Assembly: GCA_008973525.1 (NCBI GenBank)
Contig: WACJ01000344.1
Location: 1 to 64,000, forward strand
Reading direction: 5' to 3'
From: Stenopsyche tienmushanensis
Taxonomy: Eukaryota; Arthropoda; Insecta; Trichoptera; Stenopsychidae
DNA: 64,000 bases
Part shown: one piece after another, positions 14,346 through 29,012 of the stretch
How the letters are laid out: each line of letters opens with the position of its first letter
How positions within the stretch are numbered: the first letter of the stretch is position 1
The notes under the pieces: model-generated
Databases searched by the model: none
What the model saw: the letters and a program-made list of their open reading frames with translations, nothing else
Told to the model about the DNA's origin: nothing
Position numbers and translations under genes: made by a program

Positions 14346-15138
14346 ATCTGTTGATATATTTTGCTGATGCGGAATTTTATATGAGGAAAGGATTTTTTAT
14401 CGATTTAAAAAATCCAAATGTTGAAATATATATAAAAATATAAATCATGAAATAACACAGCTGTTGAAAATCTAATGATCGATCGATCAAAATAAGAATT
14501 TAACGGTTATGCTCACTTGAAAATAAAAAAAATGTAATTTTGCTGATATTTCGTTAAAGAAGTAAAACAATCTACTTCTAGTAAAAACTTCAAATGTATA
14601 GCACGAATTTGTACTATATGACGTTTTTATGGAATTATATGACGGTGTTATACGAGGCCTAGATGTATACGTAAATCGGTGATTTATTGAGAAAATTGGA
14701 TTTATTTTACTCTTCATGATGTTCTTATCTCTCAATCATAAATTTGTTTTAATGTTGTAAACCTTTTAACTGTTATTCAATTCAAAGTCAAAGTCAAAAT
14801 TTAAATTAATCCAAAATATTATTTGATTTATTTCAGTATCCTACGATATTTTATAAATAATTAATTGGCAATATTGAATTGATTTTATATTACTTATTTC
14901 ATCTAAATTTCAGTAATTATATCATATGAGAAAATAATCGAGAGGGTTGGGTTTTCACGTACACTGTATGCGAGAGCCATCTAGCGAGATTTAAAAAAAT
15001 CTCTTTAATGTCGGTAAAATAGAAATCACTTTTATAAAAATGGTTTGAACTTATGCTATATTTTTTCAATATTATCATATATTTTGCATCAAAAACTGTA
15101 ATTATGATAATATACATAATTTTATCCAATTAACTCAC
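14346..15138. other. intron following the alternative first exon
   Basis: AT-rich sequence directly downstream (minus strand) of the GTGAGT donor. No exon recognised. Confidence 0.5.
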
Positions 15139-15873
15139 CTTTCTTTTTGGTGGTGTCGCTGGAGGACGCGTATCCCTAAGCAAACGGGATAATCTTTGCG
15201 TTCTTTGAGCAGCAGTCATCGCTGCCGTATTAACAGGATGCCGATTTTTCGCCGGCGAAGGAGGAGGCGATGCCGCCCTCGGAGGCGTTTCCGGTGATAT
15301 CTTCGGCTTAACGGTGGATAAGGGAACCGCCTTAGCCACAAGGGTCTCACTCCTCACGGACCACGAACTCCCTCCGAATTTCTTCAAATTCATTAAATCC
15401 CCGATGCTTCCCTGGGCGCTACTTATTTTGGCAGACCCAACAAAATTCCTCGACATTGCAGGACTATGAGGAACTGATCCATATCCTTTTTGCAGCGTCG
15501 TCTGCGAGCTTGCCAAATTGCTCTGATTCGTATTCGATCTCACCAAATCGGGCAATCCGTTCGATTGCGTCTTGAATCCTTGTATTTTATCAAGCTCAGA
15601 CATACTCGACCCTCGCCGCATCCTCATTCTCGGTCCCGTAGGAGGCTCTATATCTGTTTCGGCCTCGGCGGATTTCTTCCTTGACACCTTTTTATTAACA
15701 ACCCCTAAACCTGACAAGTGATGACGGGCCTTACGGGACTCCGCCCGGGACATAGATGAAGATTTCACGGCGAATAATCCTGCTTTCAACGGGAACAGGA
15801 GAGCCCATTCAGTGGTCTTATCTTCCTCCTCCATTTTCGTATCGCTCTTATTAAACAACCTTGAATTGTTCAT
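15139..15873 (-). CDS. unc-13: alternative first coding exon, probable short-form unc-13 N-terminus
   Basis: An open frame of 245 codons starts at an ATG in insect-like context (AAAACATG) with an in-frame TAA two codons upstream, and ends at a consensus donor AAG|GTGAGT in phase 0. It begins MNNSRLFNKSDTKMEEEDKT, then has a basic stretch (RAESRKARHHLSGLG, VNKKVSRKK), a Ser/Asn/Gln-rich middle (SMSELDKIQGFKTQSNG, SNLASSQTTLQKGYGS) and a Pro/Arg tail (SPETPPRAASPPPSPAKN, RDTRPPATPPKRK). Codon use and GC content are clearly above the surrounding intron. It shares the strand and exit phase of E14, so both could join the same downstream exon. That is the Unc13A/Unc13B arrangement of Drosophila. 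Assignment to unc-13 is by position and phase, because the sequence has no recognised domain. A different, nested gene is the alternative. Confidence 0.68.
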
Positions 15874-16150
15874 GTTTTAGCACTTGAAAATAATCATTTA
15901 GTCATCCTATAACATCGAGATTCGAAGTGTAAATGCCAATTTTCTTTTAAATTCGACGCAATAGTGAGCCAAATTTTACAAAATTGCAGCGTAGCGTAAA
16001 TTGGGATCACGAAGAAAAAATAATTAAACATCGAATTTCAAAGACCCTTCCTTCAAAATTAAGCTTCAAACCTTATTACAGTCATTATTAGTAAAACGGT
16101 GCTTAATTACAGAGCTGAGAAAAAAACCATCGTTACACGTTTTATTATTT
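15874..16150 (-). promoter_or_regulatory. presumed 5' UTR / promoter-proximal region of alternative first exon
   Basis: This region follows from the stop-bounded ATG of the exon at 15873. No convincing TATA box or initiator was seen, and a pyrimidine-poor AG 10 nt before the ATG leaves open a spliced 5' UTR. It is assigned by position only. Confidence 0.3.
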
Positions 16151-19000
16151 TTAGCTTCCTTAAATGGCGCTTTTTTACGTGGCCATCGCAATTTTGACGT
16201 ATAAATTATATCAACATCACTTTTTTTAAAATCATCTGCATCCTTTTCCCCATATTTCGTGATGATAAATCATAAAACTCTGATTATTATTGTAAATATT
16301 CTTATTATTTATCAACTATAACAACAAACCACAACATCCGCCGATAATATTACTATAATATATCACGATTCATCCTTATTTACCTATTTTCGTTTTTAAT
16401 TTGCATTGTAATTCACACTCAACATGTCAATCATTCAATCATAAAAATTTGAGATTATTATAACAAAATATCTTATTTGACACTTTTAAGTATGGAAACA
16501 TATAATATTTTATATCAATACTTGTAAGCTTAAATTTGAACATTACAGACTTTGTGGGCTTAAAGTGTCTTTATTCTGAGCAATTAAAATTATTATAGAG
16601 GATGTTTGTTGACCTCCTTCAGCGTCTTTCAAACAATAGTTTAATATAACAATGCTAATTGGAATGTATTGTAATTTATCAAAATTATTAGTTTATGGTT
16701 TATAATAAAAGACCGAAGAGACTATCACCAAAAATTATCCAAGCAAGTATTAAATTAAGGGGTTTCTTATACCAAAATTATTCAACATTATAAACAGCTA
16801 TTAAAAACTAACACATGTGTGCCAAAATAAAATTTAAAGAAATGGAAGATAAATATTAATAAACCAATATTAGGATTTTTCATACATAAATATCTCCTTT
16901 GGGCGATAGTGTGTTACGAATCCTATCATACTAAAAATCTTCAATTTATATTTTATACGGCGATCAAACGAGATATATTGGCTTTTTAATAGAGGGTCAA
17001 TAGTTCAAACCCTGTTTTTATTTTCGCATCAAATTCATTCCTCATATATTATACTTAGGTTGCTCCATCAATAATGGGGATTCGGTCATTCAGTGTTTAT
17101 TACTCTTTTAATATAAATGCTTTATTTTTACTTAAACATTCTACTTAGACTACGACGAAAATACTTGAATATTTATTTATTGATGAAAGAAGACTTTAAA
17201 CAACATAATTGATGGAAAGCCGATCTTAAATGATTCAACAATATTACAAAAAAATACTTTTTAATCATAATTAATTTCACTTGTGTTTGTGTCTTTTAGG
17301 AAAATAAAGATAATCACTGGACGTGAGCTTATGGCTTTATTTATCACAACACTATTTACAAACGACTAAAACTATTGACATTCAGTTAACACTGAACTCT
17401 GAGACCAAGTCCCCTCTATTTGACCAACATAGCCCCCCACTACTCCATGTGAAATAAAAGAAATAATGGTCCATTAAAACGCATTTCTTTATTGAACCCC
17501 CTTATTGGGTTGATATTTACGCACACGCCAAAGAAATTTTGCTCCTAAAATCAATTCAAAACGATGAATTCAATCAATTTGAATCATTCAATGGTGTTAA
17601 ATAGCATGCCATGCTAAAATGCGCGCTAACATGACACGATATGCTAATTGCGCGGCTTTATCTAATTTGTCTAGACCTTTTGACGTTTCCTGAATGCCAT
17701 TTCTTATTCCGCTGCCACTTCTTGTAATGTGCAATTTCACACAGACATTGTATGAACATGTACTTTTTTGTAAACTGGGTTGATTTTCAATGGTGCAAGC
17801 GTCCTTTGCATATCAATTCTGCAGATAAGCGGCTCTTGTTAAATTAGTAATAATTGTGGCACTCGTCGAACCGGAACCCAACGTTTCGTCATCATTCGAA
17901 TGGGTTTTATTTCCAACGTTTTGTAAAACGAAAAACGACGTAACCTACTCGTCAGGTGATAGGAGAACATGTGTAAATACATGGGATTGTCGCAAAGCTG
18001 TTTTGCGATAGCGTTGGACAACTTTGATAATTGTTGAAATGTTTCAATGCCATCGGTTGAAATACGAATGTGCAACGAAAAATTCCCGATTGCAATACCC
18101 AAAGGGAGCGATAAGTTATGATAAAATGTTTCATGCTGTTGAATCATCCAAATTACACATGAATGTCAATCAATTGATGTTTCTGTAATAATACATTGTA
18201 TTCATTTAAACCTAATCAATATATTTCATGCTACTGCATTCGTATATGTATATTTTCATACTTGTGCGAGGAACGTTCGATAATATATCTACCTCGATAT
18301 GAAAGAAAGTAATAAGCGAATTTAACCAAATCTATGCATATATGCATATATTTTGATATATTGCATATACAATTTAATTTTTGTACGATTTTAGCTATAA
18401 AACTGACAACATTGAGTGAATGTATGTTTGAAGGCTCTTAAAAACTGTTAAAGAGTTTATTACTAATGAAGGTAGAAGCCAAATGAGATAACTGAATCCA
18501 TTGTCGCAGTTTATATGGTCTTTTACTTTATATTACAAAGTGATATTTTGAAGCAAGCAGTTAAAACGGAAAATATACTTAAATGAAGATGACATCAAAG
18601 CCAGACCATGTGGAACCAATAATATCCAAAAGACCATGCAATTCACGACCTAAATATTTTTGGTCATAAAGATATAAATACCAATTTAAAAATTATTAAC
18701 AAAATATTGATAAATACCTAAATGGAAATTAATTATCATTAAAAAATAACATGATCAGTTTACACAGGTCTAGGAAAAATTATATCTTCAACCTTTTCTT
18801 CGTTTGACTAAAATATTTAATTCAACATATCATTAGAATAATGCAAGGGATGTTATTTTGATTTTCAAAAATTTAAAAGAGACATTTTACTGGTGTTAAA
18901 ATAATATATTGAAACCTTTTATATTTATTTTAAGCCCTTTAGACTCTCTTCTGATAACTTGCAATTTTATAGTATTTGTCAAAGTTTCTCATTAATTTCT
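16151..19000. other. unc-13 intron, AT-rich
   Basis: A GC-richer stretch at 17500-18140 contains a 102-codon minus-strand open frame whose composition does not look protein-coding. It could be a regulatory or conserved noncoding element, given its position 1.5-2.3 kb upstream of the alternative first exon. Otherwise nothing recognisable. Confidence 0.4.
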
Positions 19001-19009
19001 GTGTGGAAA

Positions 19010-20080
19010 ATTTAAAGGGACATGTCACTTTATCACGTCAAAAAAAATGTTTTTTTTTAAATTTCATTTTTCGAAAGTAAATATCTCTAAACATGTCGTC
19101 CATAATTTTGTTGAAGAAATTCGGAGTATTTCAATGCTTTTCAGCTTATTCACGAAATGCGCTCGAAGCAATTACTTCGTCCAGATTGCGCCCCAACGGC
19201 TTTGAGACCGCTGCAGTCGCAGGCTTTCCTCTATACCTGTTTTTGTTTACGGCCGAAGGTTCCAGTTAAGGACGTTTCTTATCTTTGCTCAATTAAGAGA
19301 GCAAATTAAGTCAAAAAATGTTAAAGCAAGTTTATAAAAGACGAATAAGCAAGTGGAAAGTAAAGGCAAAAAATAAAGAGTTCTGTGCGAAAACCGAGCA
19401 GCTTACTAAAAAATTGAAAAAAGATTTATCTAATTATTAAAGTTGAGCTATTCTTTGACATCCTAATTTATTATAAAATATGAGAAATGCTATTTAGGCC
19501 TCATACTATCATAAAATTTCGACTGATTCGACGCAGGCGCCGATTCTTGGTGCGATTTGCAGAAATATGCAACAATCCATTCTTAAGACCTATTTTTGAA
19601 AAATTATCGTCTGAAGATTTGCTGGAAAGAATCATCAGACGAAAAATAAGAGCAAAAGTTTCAACGCGTGCGTATGGTCCGTCGAGGTTTGCAATCTTCT
19701 AAAGAAGCTAGAACAACTCGCAGAGATGTCAGATCGACCAAAAAGACAATGCTGAGAAAGCTAAAATATTGCTTTATAAAGCTGGAATCTCTGATTAGTA
19801 GTATATTTCCTTTTTAACAATTTTTTAGTACATAAAACTTTAAACGCGTTTTTCTTAAAACGACATTCCGAAAAACTAAGTCGCCTATTGATCTGAAATT
19901 TTACGAACTTATTTTAAATATTTATAGCTATAGTGGTTCGCAAAATAAAGTCAAAATTTTTATTTTATGTTACGTTTTAAATTAAAAAATATCCCCAATT
20001 TTGTTTAAGGTAATCCTGAATGAAAAAAGTGATGAACGCTGAGGACTTGCAACTTTTTTGACGTGCCATTTTGATGTAAA
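19010..20080. repeat. possible decayed DNA transposon
   Basis: The ends carry related inverted sequences around CACGTCAAAAAA (19036-19050) and TTTTTTGACGTG (about 20055-20066). Between them is a lysine/arginine-rich open stretch at 19487-19702 (RRRRFLVRFAEICNN, LLERIIRRKIRAKV) followed by more basic codons in another frame. The arrangement resembles a broken transposase inside imperfect terminal repeats, but no catalytic motif or target duplication was identified. Confidence 0.3.
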
Positions 20081-23000
20081 AACGATATAATATATTTTTT
20101 AAGTATTATATAAGAGTGCTCTCATAAATCCCAATAAAAATTATTTAAAAAATTATACGATGTATTTGCTGTGAAAAAAATTGTTAAAAATTGCCTATTT
20201 TTTGGGCCTTCAAAGTGAGATGATTTGTTAATATAAAAATTTCATAGTTTCGTGGTTAAAATCAAAATATATATAAATTAAGCCTATATACTTTCAATGA
20301 TAACGATGCATACTAATATAATAATGTTGTTTTCCATTAATTTAAAATCGTTTCATTCTCATCGTGTTTTTTATATCATCAATGGATATGCTTGGGTCTG
20401 ATTTCATTGATTTATTTTTACAATTAATATTTGTTTATAGACACAATGCGTAGGAAAACGATATTTTGTATTTGGACCAAAAGGTCGATGGCTCTACATG
20501 ATCAATGAATTATGTGGATTCACAAGCGTATTAATATCGCACAAATCGCGGAAAATATATAAATGGATACAGGTCGTCCAACTTTATACAATTTTGTATT
20601 TAATATGTAAGAATGTGTTATTTATAATTCAAGAATGTTAGAAAATATACGCAAGCTTCAAGAAATAGATAATGAAATATCTTCACTCCTAATTAAATTC
20701 TCGGTTAATTAATTAAATTATTGTCTTGACGACATCTCACATGTCTTTTACATTAATCGCTCGTGCATTTGATTTAATCTTATGTTAAATTAAATTATTC
20801 GAGTTCAATTTGATGGAATTTCTCACGAAAATAATCGTAATTCAGAGAAATCAATATGATTCAATGCCAATGCCAAATAAGTCGGATATTCGGAAAGAAA
20901 ACACCCCTGTCCCTAAGCAACGTTTGACCCCGAACGAGATAATGATGTAATAAAATGATACTTAGATACAATTACACTGAAGCCATGGGACATCTCGGAC
21001 CTTTTCTAGCGCACTTTTTTTTACTTCTTTCAAATGTAAAAATAATGAACATGAGATATCGATTATTAAGTTTGTTTAATGTGAAAATCTACGGGGGTCT
21101 ATTCGACAAGGTGCTATGAAAGGCTTTCAGGAACCTGCGGCGCTCAGCGTGCCGCCTTCATCTGCCAATTTACTATACATTTTCTTCACACAAACATCCA
21201 AGTCCTCCTAGTTTATACACACATGTACTAAATAATGTATTAGCTACATAAATTATGAGGTTTCATAAATCCAAAGTGTTAATTAAGACTCGAATCTAAT
21301 TAAAGGTGCTCTTTGAAGTGTTCGTCTGAAGCGAATTAGAAAGTACATTTATTTACGATGCACGAGCTTTTAAGCTCCGTTTTCGGAGACAATTGGAGCT
21401 TTCTAGCTTAAAACAATACAATGAATGAAACATATTATTCGAATGGGAAAACATACAATAATAAAGCCAATCCTTGATTTATTTTATTTTAATATGACAA
21501 GGCATACAAAATAAAATTATTAAAGCCAAGTGGCAAAAATCAAATTTTATATTGAAGGAGATCTAAAAATTTTGGCGAGGGATCAGTTTGAAAATACTCA
21601 ATAAAAAAGATAAAATGGAAGACAAATTTTAATAACATATTTTATATTAGAGTTGCTTTAACAGAATGTATATATGCGAATAATAATCACAGAAATAGTA
21701 TTCCATGGCCACATGTGTTCATCAATAATTTTGACTATGCGACATTTTCAGATGAAAGCAAATTTCCTCTTTGACAAGCTTGCTAAAGTCTAATCTTAAA
21801 TAGTCTTGAATCAGCTCTCAGGAAAATTACATTCATGTGGTTCAATATGTATGATTTAGGGGAAAAAATACCCATAAAATGTATTTAAAGCCGATGATTA
21901 ACTCTAGTTACATCTTCAGTTTTAAGTTTTTATTTTACATCTTACTTTCGGCTATTCTATTTCTTCCGGTAATTTTTGGCTAAAATTTTGGATAAAAAAT
22001 TATATTTTACAAAAACAATAAGTACTATTTTTAATCGAATAAGCTATAATATATTATTTTTATAGTGCATTGATGTTTCAAAAAATGTTAATGCTTAAAC
22101 AAGAAATTTATACAACATGTAAATAAAATGTATTAGAGTCTCGCGCAGTAGAAGTGAAACTTCATAATTCCAAGGAAAAGTTGATTTTAAGCATTGCTTT
22201 TTTCATTTGTCATCGTAAATTGTTAGTTGAAAGATGAAGATATAATAAACATGTTGTGTTATATATAATAAAATAGGCAAGCTACTGGTCTAATTTTTGC
22301 TTTATGCTACTTAAAGACACATCTATTGTTTTAGCATCTAATTTCGTATGAACTCCAACGGTTTTATTTTCATTTTATCACTTTAAAATATCACGTAAAT
22401 AAAATCAGATTAAATGATCACATTAAGATAAAATTTCTTTGTCAATAACCATTCTCATAAATAGATTTTAGATGAAAACATTTCAATTAACTGTTTACTT
22501 TTTTATTTCTCTTTAAAAATAAAGAAAAAAATAAATAAAAAGATGGCAATCCTAATTATCTACAAATTCTAAATATACGCTGTAATTCAGAAGAAGAAAC
22601 AATTTTACGTTCTTTCTTTTACAATTAGGCAACGTACTCGTATCATTGAAGCGAGCATTCAGCACATGTATATCAAGAACACGTGGAACAATAGCAATTA
22701 CAACTTTTAAATGGGAACAATTGAAATGAGAAACCGCAATTTAGAAATTTTGTATTCCATTTACGCCGGGGAGCTGCGAAGTTGCAATTAATTATTTTTT
22801 TCGCAAACGAGACGAAAATATGGAAATGTATGACATCTCTCAAAGGACTACGCGGAGCTTCGAAAGGAATAAATGGACCGAAAATTAAATGTACGCAATA
22901 TTATTGATTTAAAGTATAGCATGAAATATTTCTATTATTTTAAATTTGGCATATTAAATCGTCATATCTATATAAATTATTGAACTAATAAGAGTGATAC

Positions 23001-26000
23001 ACACGAAAAAAAAAATCAATTGAATGTGCATAAGATAAAAATCATTCAGGATTTGCCTTAAAGCCAAATAAATCTCTAAAATGTAGACTGAAAAAATTGA
23101 AAAAGTAATTCAAATCCTAGTAGAAAATTATTCCAATGGAGAGAAAAGCTCTAAAGTTTTTCGAGAAATGAATATAAGTTTACATTTTTATAAGCAGCTT
23201 GAAGAAGAAAAAATAAAATATGCAAAGCAACCAACTTGAGATGGATATTTTCATCCAGTTTCAACTTCCAATCGACAAATCCTTGCGGGGAATCCGTTTA
23301 TTCTTCATTATAAATGCTACAATTTCCATATTTTCATTTGCTTTATTTCTACATATTTTAGAACAAATCCACAACAACTCAAACTATGAAATATATATAT
23401 GGAAAAAATTAAGTCAACACATGAGCTTTCAATTTATGATTCTTCTTTCAATAATCCATCAAAGAAGAATACGAGCAACTCCCGCATAACACAGTTCAAA
23501 GATTTTGTTATATCCTCCTATAACCCGGAATTCCTACAACAAGTTTTCATTTTAACGCTGACTATAAATAGACTTGTTAAGTCTATAAGATAATATAATT
23601 TTAACAATATAAATGTTGAGGATTTTAAAGAACTAGTGATAGAGAAGCAAATTAAGAGGGAAACCTAAAATTCAAAAGCCGATAATACAGATACAAATCA
23701 TAATGTAGTTAATCATTTCACTATGAAAAACATATACAAAGATGGTTCAGAATTCCTTAAAACCAAAATTCAATCAGCTGCAAAATGAAGATCTATGATT
23801 TCAATAAGACAAAACAACAACTCATACATTTAGTGAGCTGAGACAGTTGTTTCCAAGGTGATTAGTTTCTTTACGTGGTGATATCCCCTTTTCAGTACGA
23901 ACACCAAATCTAATTCCCAGTATTTTCTATTATTTCCCAATATTATCTGATTGATAGAGCTTTTTGACAATATTTTGTTGCAATTTTAATTCAAATAAAT
24001 GAGTATTTGGACACTTAAGTCATATTCTCTTTAGTCGGAAAGTAGAATTGGCGATCATAAAACGGACTGGTGGTGTTAGCATTATTATAGGCGGAATGCA
24101 GTAGAACATCAACTGCGAATTTTAAACAGCAGATTGATTTGAATACTTAATGGTCACAAGATTATGTATGAAATTATGTGTAAATGTAAGACAAATAAGC
24201 AAAATTTAGTACAATTGGTAAATATAGATAATAAGATAATTATGCAAAAATCTAATTACGTAAAAAACCCAAGCAAATATTTGATGAACAACACATAAAG
24301 GAGAGCACATAAAATACTTGCAATACTATGAATTTTATTGAATTTATTTTACCTCTTTTCCCACAAATTTCCTGCGTAGTCAAACCTCACCTCACATACT
24401 TATGTTAAATCAACCTTTGGAAAACCAACCATTTTCTCCAATTTATGATTTGTGGAGTTCATAACTAAGCCTTCGGCGCGCTACATTAAACATTCCGGTA
24501 TATATTTTCTTTACTATTTGTTTAAAAAGCGATCCTCTAAGAACCAACCATATATGCTTTTTGTATCAAATTTTGCGAATAAAAGACCTTCAGTTAAGCA
24601 TGGGATAATTACAATATAAAGCATATTGGTCTCGGAACCCATTGCATAATACAGAAAGCATTTTTCAAAAGACTCAATTTGAAAAGAAAAATGGGTTTCC
24701 AAATAAGATTTTTTTTGACAAAAAGACTACACGTAGTTATATTTTAAGCTGAAATAATTTTTATTATATTTTTTCATAATAATTTTAAGCACCTTTTTAT
24801 AAAAAGAATATAATAATCTTATGATATATTGAATAGGCAATATATGAACAAAATACAGAAAGCCGACTCTTAAATAGCTTATACTTTATCCACGTGGACT
24901 TTTATACGTTTCATTTACTTTTGTTTTTATAAATCTTGTTTTTGCAAAAAAAAAAATCATTTCATCGAGTTTAAATAGTTATATAATGTAAACTAAATGT
25001 TTGATGAAACTCTTTGTCCAGAAATCCTGCTTTAAGTACACAAAAGACACATTCGGGAACTGTTAATCTCGTTTGAGCTATGTCTTTGATGCGAGTTATA
25101 TGAAAACTTGGTGATGCAAAGTTAAGATGAAAGGGTTTCGTTTGGAATAGTTGTAATTAAAATATTTAATATAGGGTTAATTAAAATGAATCGAATAAAA
25201 CATTAAAGATCTTACAAGAATTTCACTACATACATTTTTTGAAATATAAATTGATGTAGATGATGCTTAAAATGCACGTTTTACATGTTATAGTTGTTCT
25301 ACTTTTTTTGCGGTTGATTCTATTTAAAACACAATAAATGTGTATTGCATTAAAACTTTTACGCAATGAGTTCCACAAAAAAATGATAACATAACCAAGT
25401 AACACTAATAACGATCCTATTTTATTGATAAACGCAGAACTGTGCGCTTAAATTATTAAAATCAAAGATGACCTTTGAATAAACTAAAACATTGCGAGAA
25501 AGTATTGATATCCAAATGTAATTGACTACATAATAAAATACATATGCTTAAGAGCTAAATGAATTATTGCCCGACAACGATTATGTATTCTTTATATTAC
25601 AGTCATTTTTATTTATTTGCTTGTCGTCTAGACTGAGTTGATAAAGTTTTAGATAAAGTACAAAGAAAAGTCGTATTGACAAGTTATTCTCCAAGGGATG
25701 TTCATATTTGATAACAGTAAGTAAGTATTGTCATTCTTTGTGAATATTTACAACAGACATTCATTATTGTCTCATCTAAACAAATTATTTGGGCTCGTTA
25801 TAACCGATATGTGGCTGCTGATTAATGAAATTAAAAGCGCATCAAGAATAATTATATCCATTATTTTATTAAAAATTTAGTCTATTGTAAAAAATATATC
25901 TTTTTGCAATAATTTCAATGAAATTAATTATTTCGTAAATGTTATTTGTATTATAATAAAATAAATATTTTTGGTCCACGTTGCTATTCAATCACCTCAA

Positions 26001-28288
26001 GTCTTTTAAAAAATAAAACTTAAGTTTTCCAAGTATGAAAATAATTTTCGTTATAAATATCTGAATTAATCGAATTATACCCGTCTGATTGGTTGGGGCG
26101 TCTGAACGGGTAGATCTGCACACCTCTGCAATCTATATTTGTGGATATATTTATGCTTGTGATTTGGGTTTCATCCACTTAATGGATAGATGAAGAACCT
26201 TCACCCGCAGTCAGGTGTGAAGGTTGTCAGTAATGAACGAGATGTGAGATCACACCTCATTAGCCTAATCCCGATAAAGCAATGGAATCTTTTCTGTACC
26301 ATGAGCAACGCTTAGAGCAATATGAACCGATTAAGTTGAGCATTTTATAGCTTCAGTAATTAACTATTTATATATCAAATATTAGAATCAGATGACGCAA
26401 TTTCAGCTGAAAACAAATATACATATACATATGTTGTTTATTCTCGTTTTGATAAGTCCTGCATTCAGACGAGTTTATCTTGGAAACGTAATCTTCCATG
26501 TCATGTGATAAAAAACGTTCGCGATTTTTACCCCGAACTGACAGATTGCTGATTGATGTCGCAAAGTCTAAAAAATATATTAAAAACATTGTCGAGTATT
26601 TTGAACGAATATCGGATCGAAAAATCTATCCAATTAAAACCCTATTATACTTCTTCAAGGAAAAGCCTATAGTCTATTGTGTTAAATATTCGACCCTTTG
26701 GTATTTAAACAAGACGAAGGAGAATGGAAAGATGAGGATCAATAAAAGCTAAAGTAAATAATCTCGATATAAAAGGTTTTATCACCAAACAAGGGATATC
26801 GACAGCATTTCTTATATTTTATTTATTTACACCATTTAAACAAAACTTTTATATTAAAATATTAATTGTTAGAAATACTCCATTTTTGCTTAATATTTGT
26901 AATAGACATTGATTTAAAAATATTATATATAATTATATATTTTTTATTAAAGATATTGGCAAAATAATAGAATTATTATGGAAAATTTTATGCAAATAGC
27001 TTTAAAAAACCAGGATCTGGAATTAAATTTCCACAAATAAATGCATATAATATTTTATCAGGACGTTAACAATGTTACTTAATTGTTCTTTATGTATTTG
27101 GTACTTTATAAATATTACGTTTTCGTGTTGATAACCTAACAATATAAAAAAATCCTCGTAATTATTCCCAAAAAAGTGGAACTCGCTAGATTTATATTTT
27201 GATAGGGGAGAATTAATTTTGACAAATTTGTATACGTGTATGGGTCACATTATACCTACCCCTAATAAAAAAAATCGATTCACTGAACTAGCTATGAAAC
27301 CTTCTATCAAATATGATTAATATAATATATAATATTTTCAAGATGAATTGTTAAATTCAATCAGCGTCAATCTCTTTTTGTAACCAACATGTATTCTTAA
27401 ACGTAAAAAATACGCGAAAATCATCATAAAACCATCAAATAAGTATCAATATTTGCATGTAAAGAATTTGGATTCTGTAAGAAATTAAGAAATTTCTTGT
27501 TTAAGAACAAAGACGATGGCTTTTAAGATTAATTATAACGAAAAAAGAGGAATTAATTTTCTACAATATTCCTTTCTCAATTTCAACCTTAGGATACGTA
27601 TAGTATTTAGTTTAACCCTCATTTACTGTTAAAAAAAGGGTTTTTGTGTATATTATGGAAATAAATGACATTATTTATTTTGAACAACGAAAATCAGGCT
27701 AAACCATTACAATAGAATATATTACGAAGAAATGGGCAAAACAAAGAAAAGATAATAAAAAAAAGATTTCTTTCGTAAACAATCGAAAGCATGATAACGC
27801 AGTCCTATTTAATAAAAGTAATTGAGAAAAAAAATCGTGAAGCTTGACCTGAATGTTTTATCTCGTCCACCATCTTCATCAGACATCTCATTACCATGTA
27901 TTCAATACTCTGGAGAATTTCACAAAAATATCTTCTGATGTTGATCAGATACGTAAACATTCCCTTTCATAAGAATGGTATCAAAATTGCCTAATCAAAG
28001 TATACAAATAAATATTTATTAATAATTTTATTATAACAGAAGATTAAATTAATCGCCAGGTCAAATGTTACCAACATAAATCTAATATTGCTGTGGATAA
28101 CAGTACGCTCATTATTTGTTTGTATAACGACAATGCATTACTATTTTTAGATAACAGGAAAAATATAATTTTCCTGTTAAAAAAAAACGGACGAATAATG
28201 GAATTCAAACGTAAAAATATGACTGCTTTATATTGAGTGGTAATTTCTAAACGGATATTATTCGAAAGCACATTTTTTGTGTTGCAAC
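20081..28288. other. unc-13 intron, AT-rich
   Basis: No supportable exon. GC-richer islands lie at 20880-21420 and 22590-22880 and are candidates for intronic enhancers. Open frames at 23220-23593 and 26498-26752 have the amino-acid bias of random AT-rich DNA. Confidence 0.45.
26196..26225 (+). other. hairpin (11-bp stem, one bulge)
   Basis: The arms AACCTTCACC and GGTGTGAAGGTT pair around an 8-nt loop with one bulged T. The hairpin sits in a GC-richer patch (26090-26340) that also contains TGTGAGATCACA. It may be part of an unrecognised repeat. Confidence 0.45.
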
Positions 28289-29012
28289 TAGGGAATTTTA
28301 TCCAGAGATTCCGGATTCCGGGATCCCGGACAGTTTTAGGTAGTTGTGAATCCTGGGATTAGTAAACGTAATCCCTAAAAATTCGGAATTGAATTTTTTA
28401 TCTAACAGAAATCGTACCTAGCACAACGAAGGCTACTAAATCGAGACATTCCCGCCGAAATCTGGACGCTTGGAAACAGTGGCGTAACTACTAATTACCG
28501 AGCTTAGGCGACGCCTAGGGGCAGTAACTATCTAATTTATGTATACATATATGTTTTTCAAATCGTTATATTAACCTTTCCCCACCGGTGATGTATTTAC
28601 TACACTTCGACTCTAATAATGGGAATATTGATATGAAATAAAATCGATACGGGGTTCAGAATTTTTGTATTCTTCCAGAATATAATTATGAATCACATTA
28701 AAGTATTATAGTATATAAGTATTAATCTGCAGCGATGAAAATAAATAATTTGCTGGGAAATCGGGAATTTTGTCTCGAATTTTGTCGGGAATTCGTGTCT
28801 CAGCAGAAAGGAATTATATGTTTATCTTTTCTTAAATAAATAAAATTCTTTCGCCTTGAAACTATTTTTTATATTAAACAAATAGACTTATTAGTAATTT
28901 TTGATCAATTTTGTCAATGTTATTTCTTAAACTATTGAAAATCTCGATCCAGGGATCCCGGGATGGTCTAATGCAATTCCGAAATCCCGGGATCAAAATT
29001 TTGGATTCCATA
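28289..29012 (+). mobile_element. non-autonomous hAT-like element, copy 1
   Basis: This 724-bp element is bounded by TAGGGAATTTTATCC and GGATTCCATA, with inner subterminal palindromes based on GGGATCCCGG. It is nearly 90% identical by eye to the inverted copy at 57961-58878 over long stretches (for example around 28600-28740). It lacks the transposase C-terminal segment that copy carries, because after CAGCAGAAAGGAAT the two sequences resume only at TTTTCTTAAATAAA. The flanks GTTGCAAC and GTTACAAA could be a decayed 8-bp target duplication, the length expected for hAT. Confidence 0.72.

Noticed and set aside
15490..15684. Plus-strand 64-codon frame
   Set aside because: Antisense shadow of the alternative first exon.
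16995..17012. GTTCAAACCC resembling a tRNA B box
   Set aside because: No matching A box or cloverleaf arms around it.
17839..18147. 102-codon minus-strand frame upstream of the alternative first exon
   Set aside because: No family resemblance and an overlapping frame of similar length; retained only as possible noncoding element.
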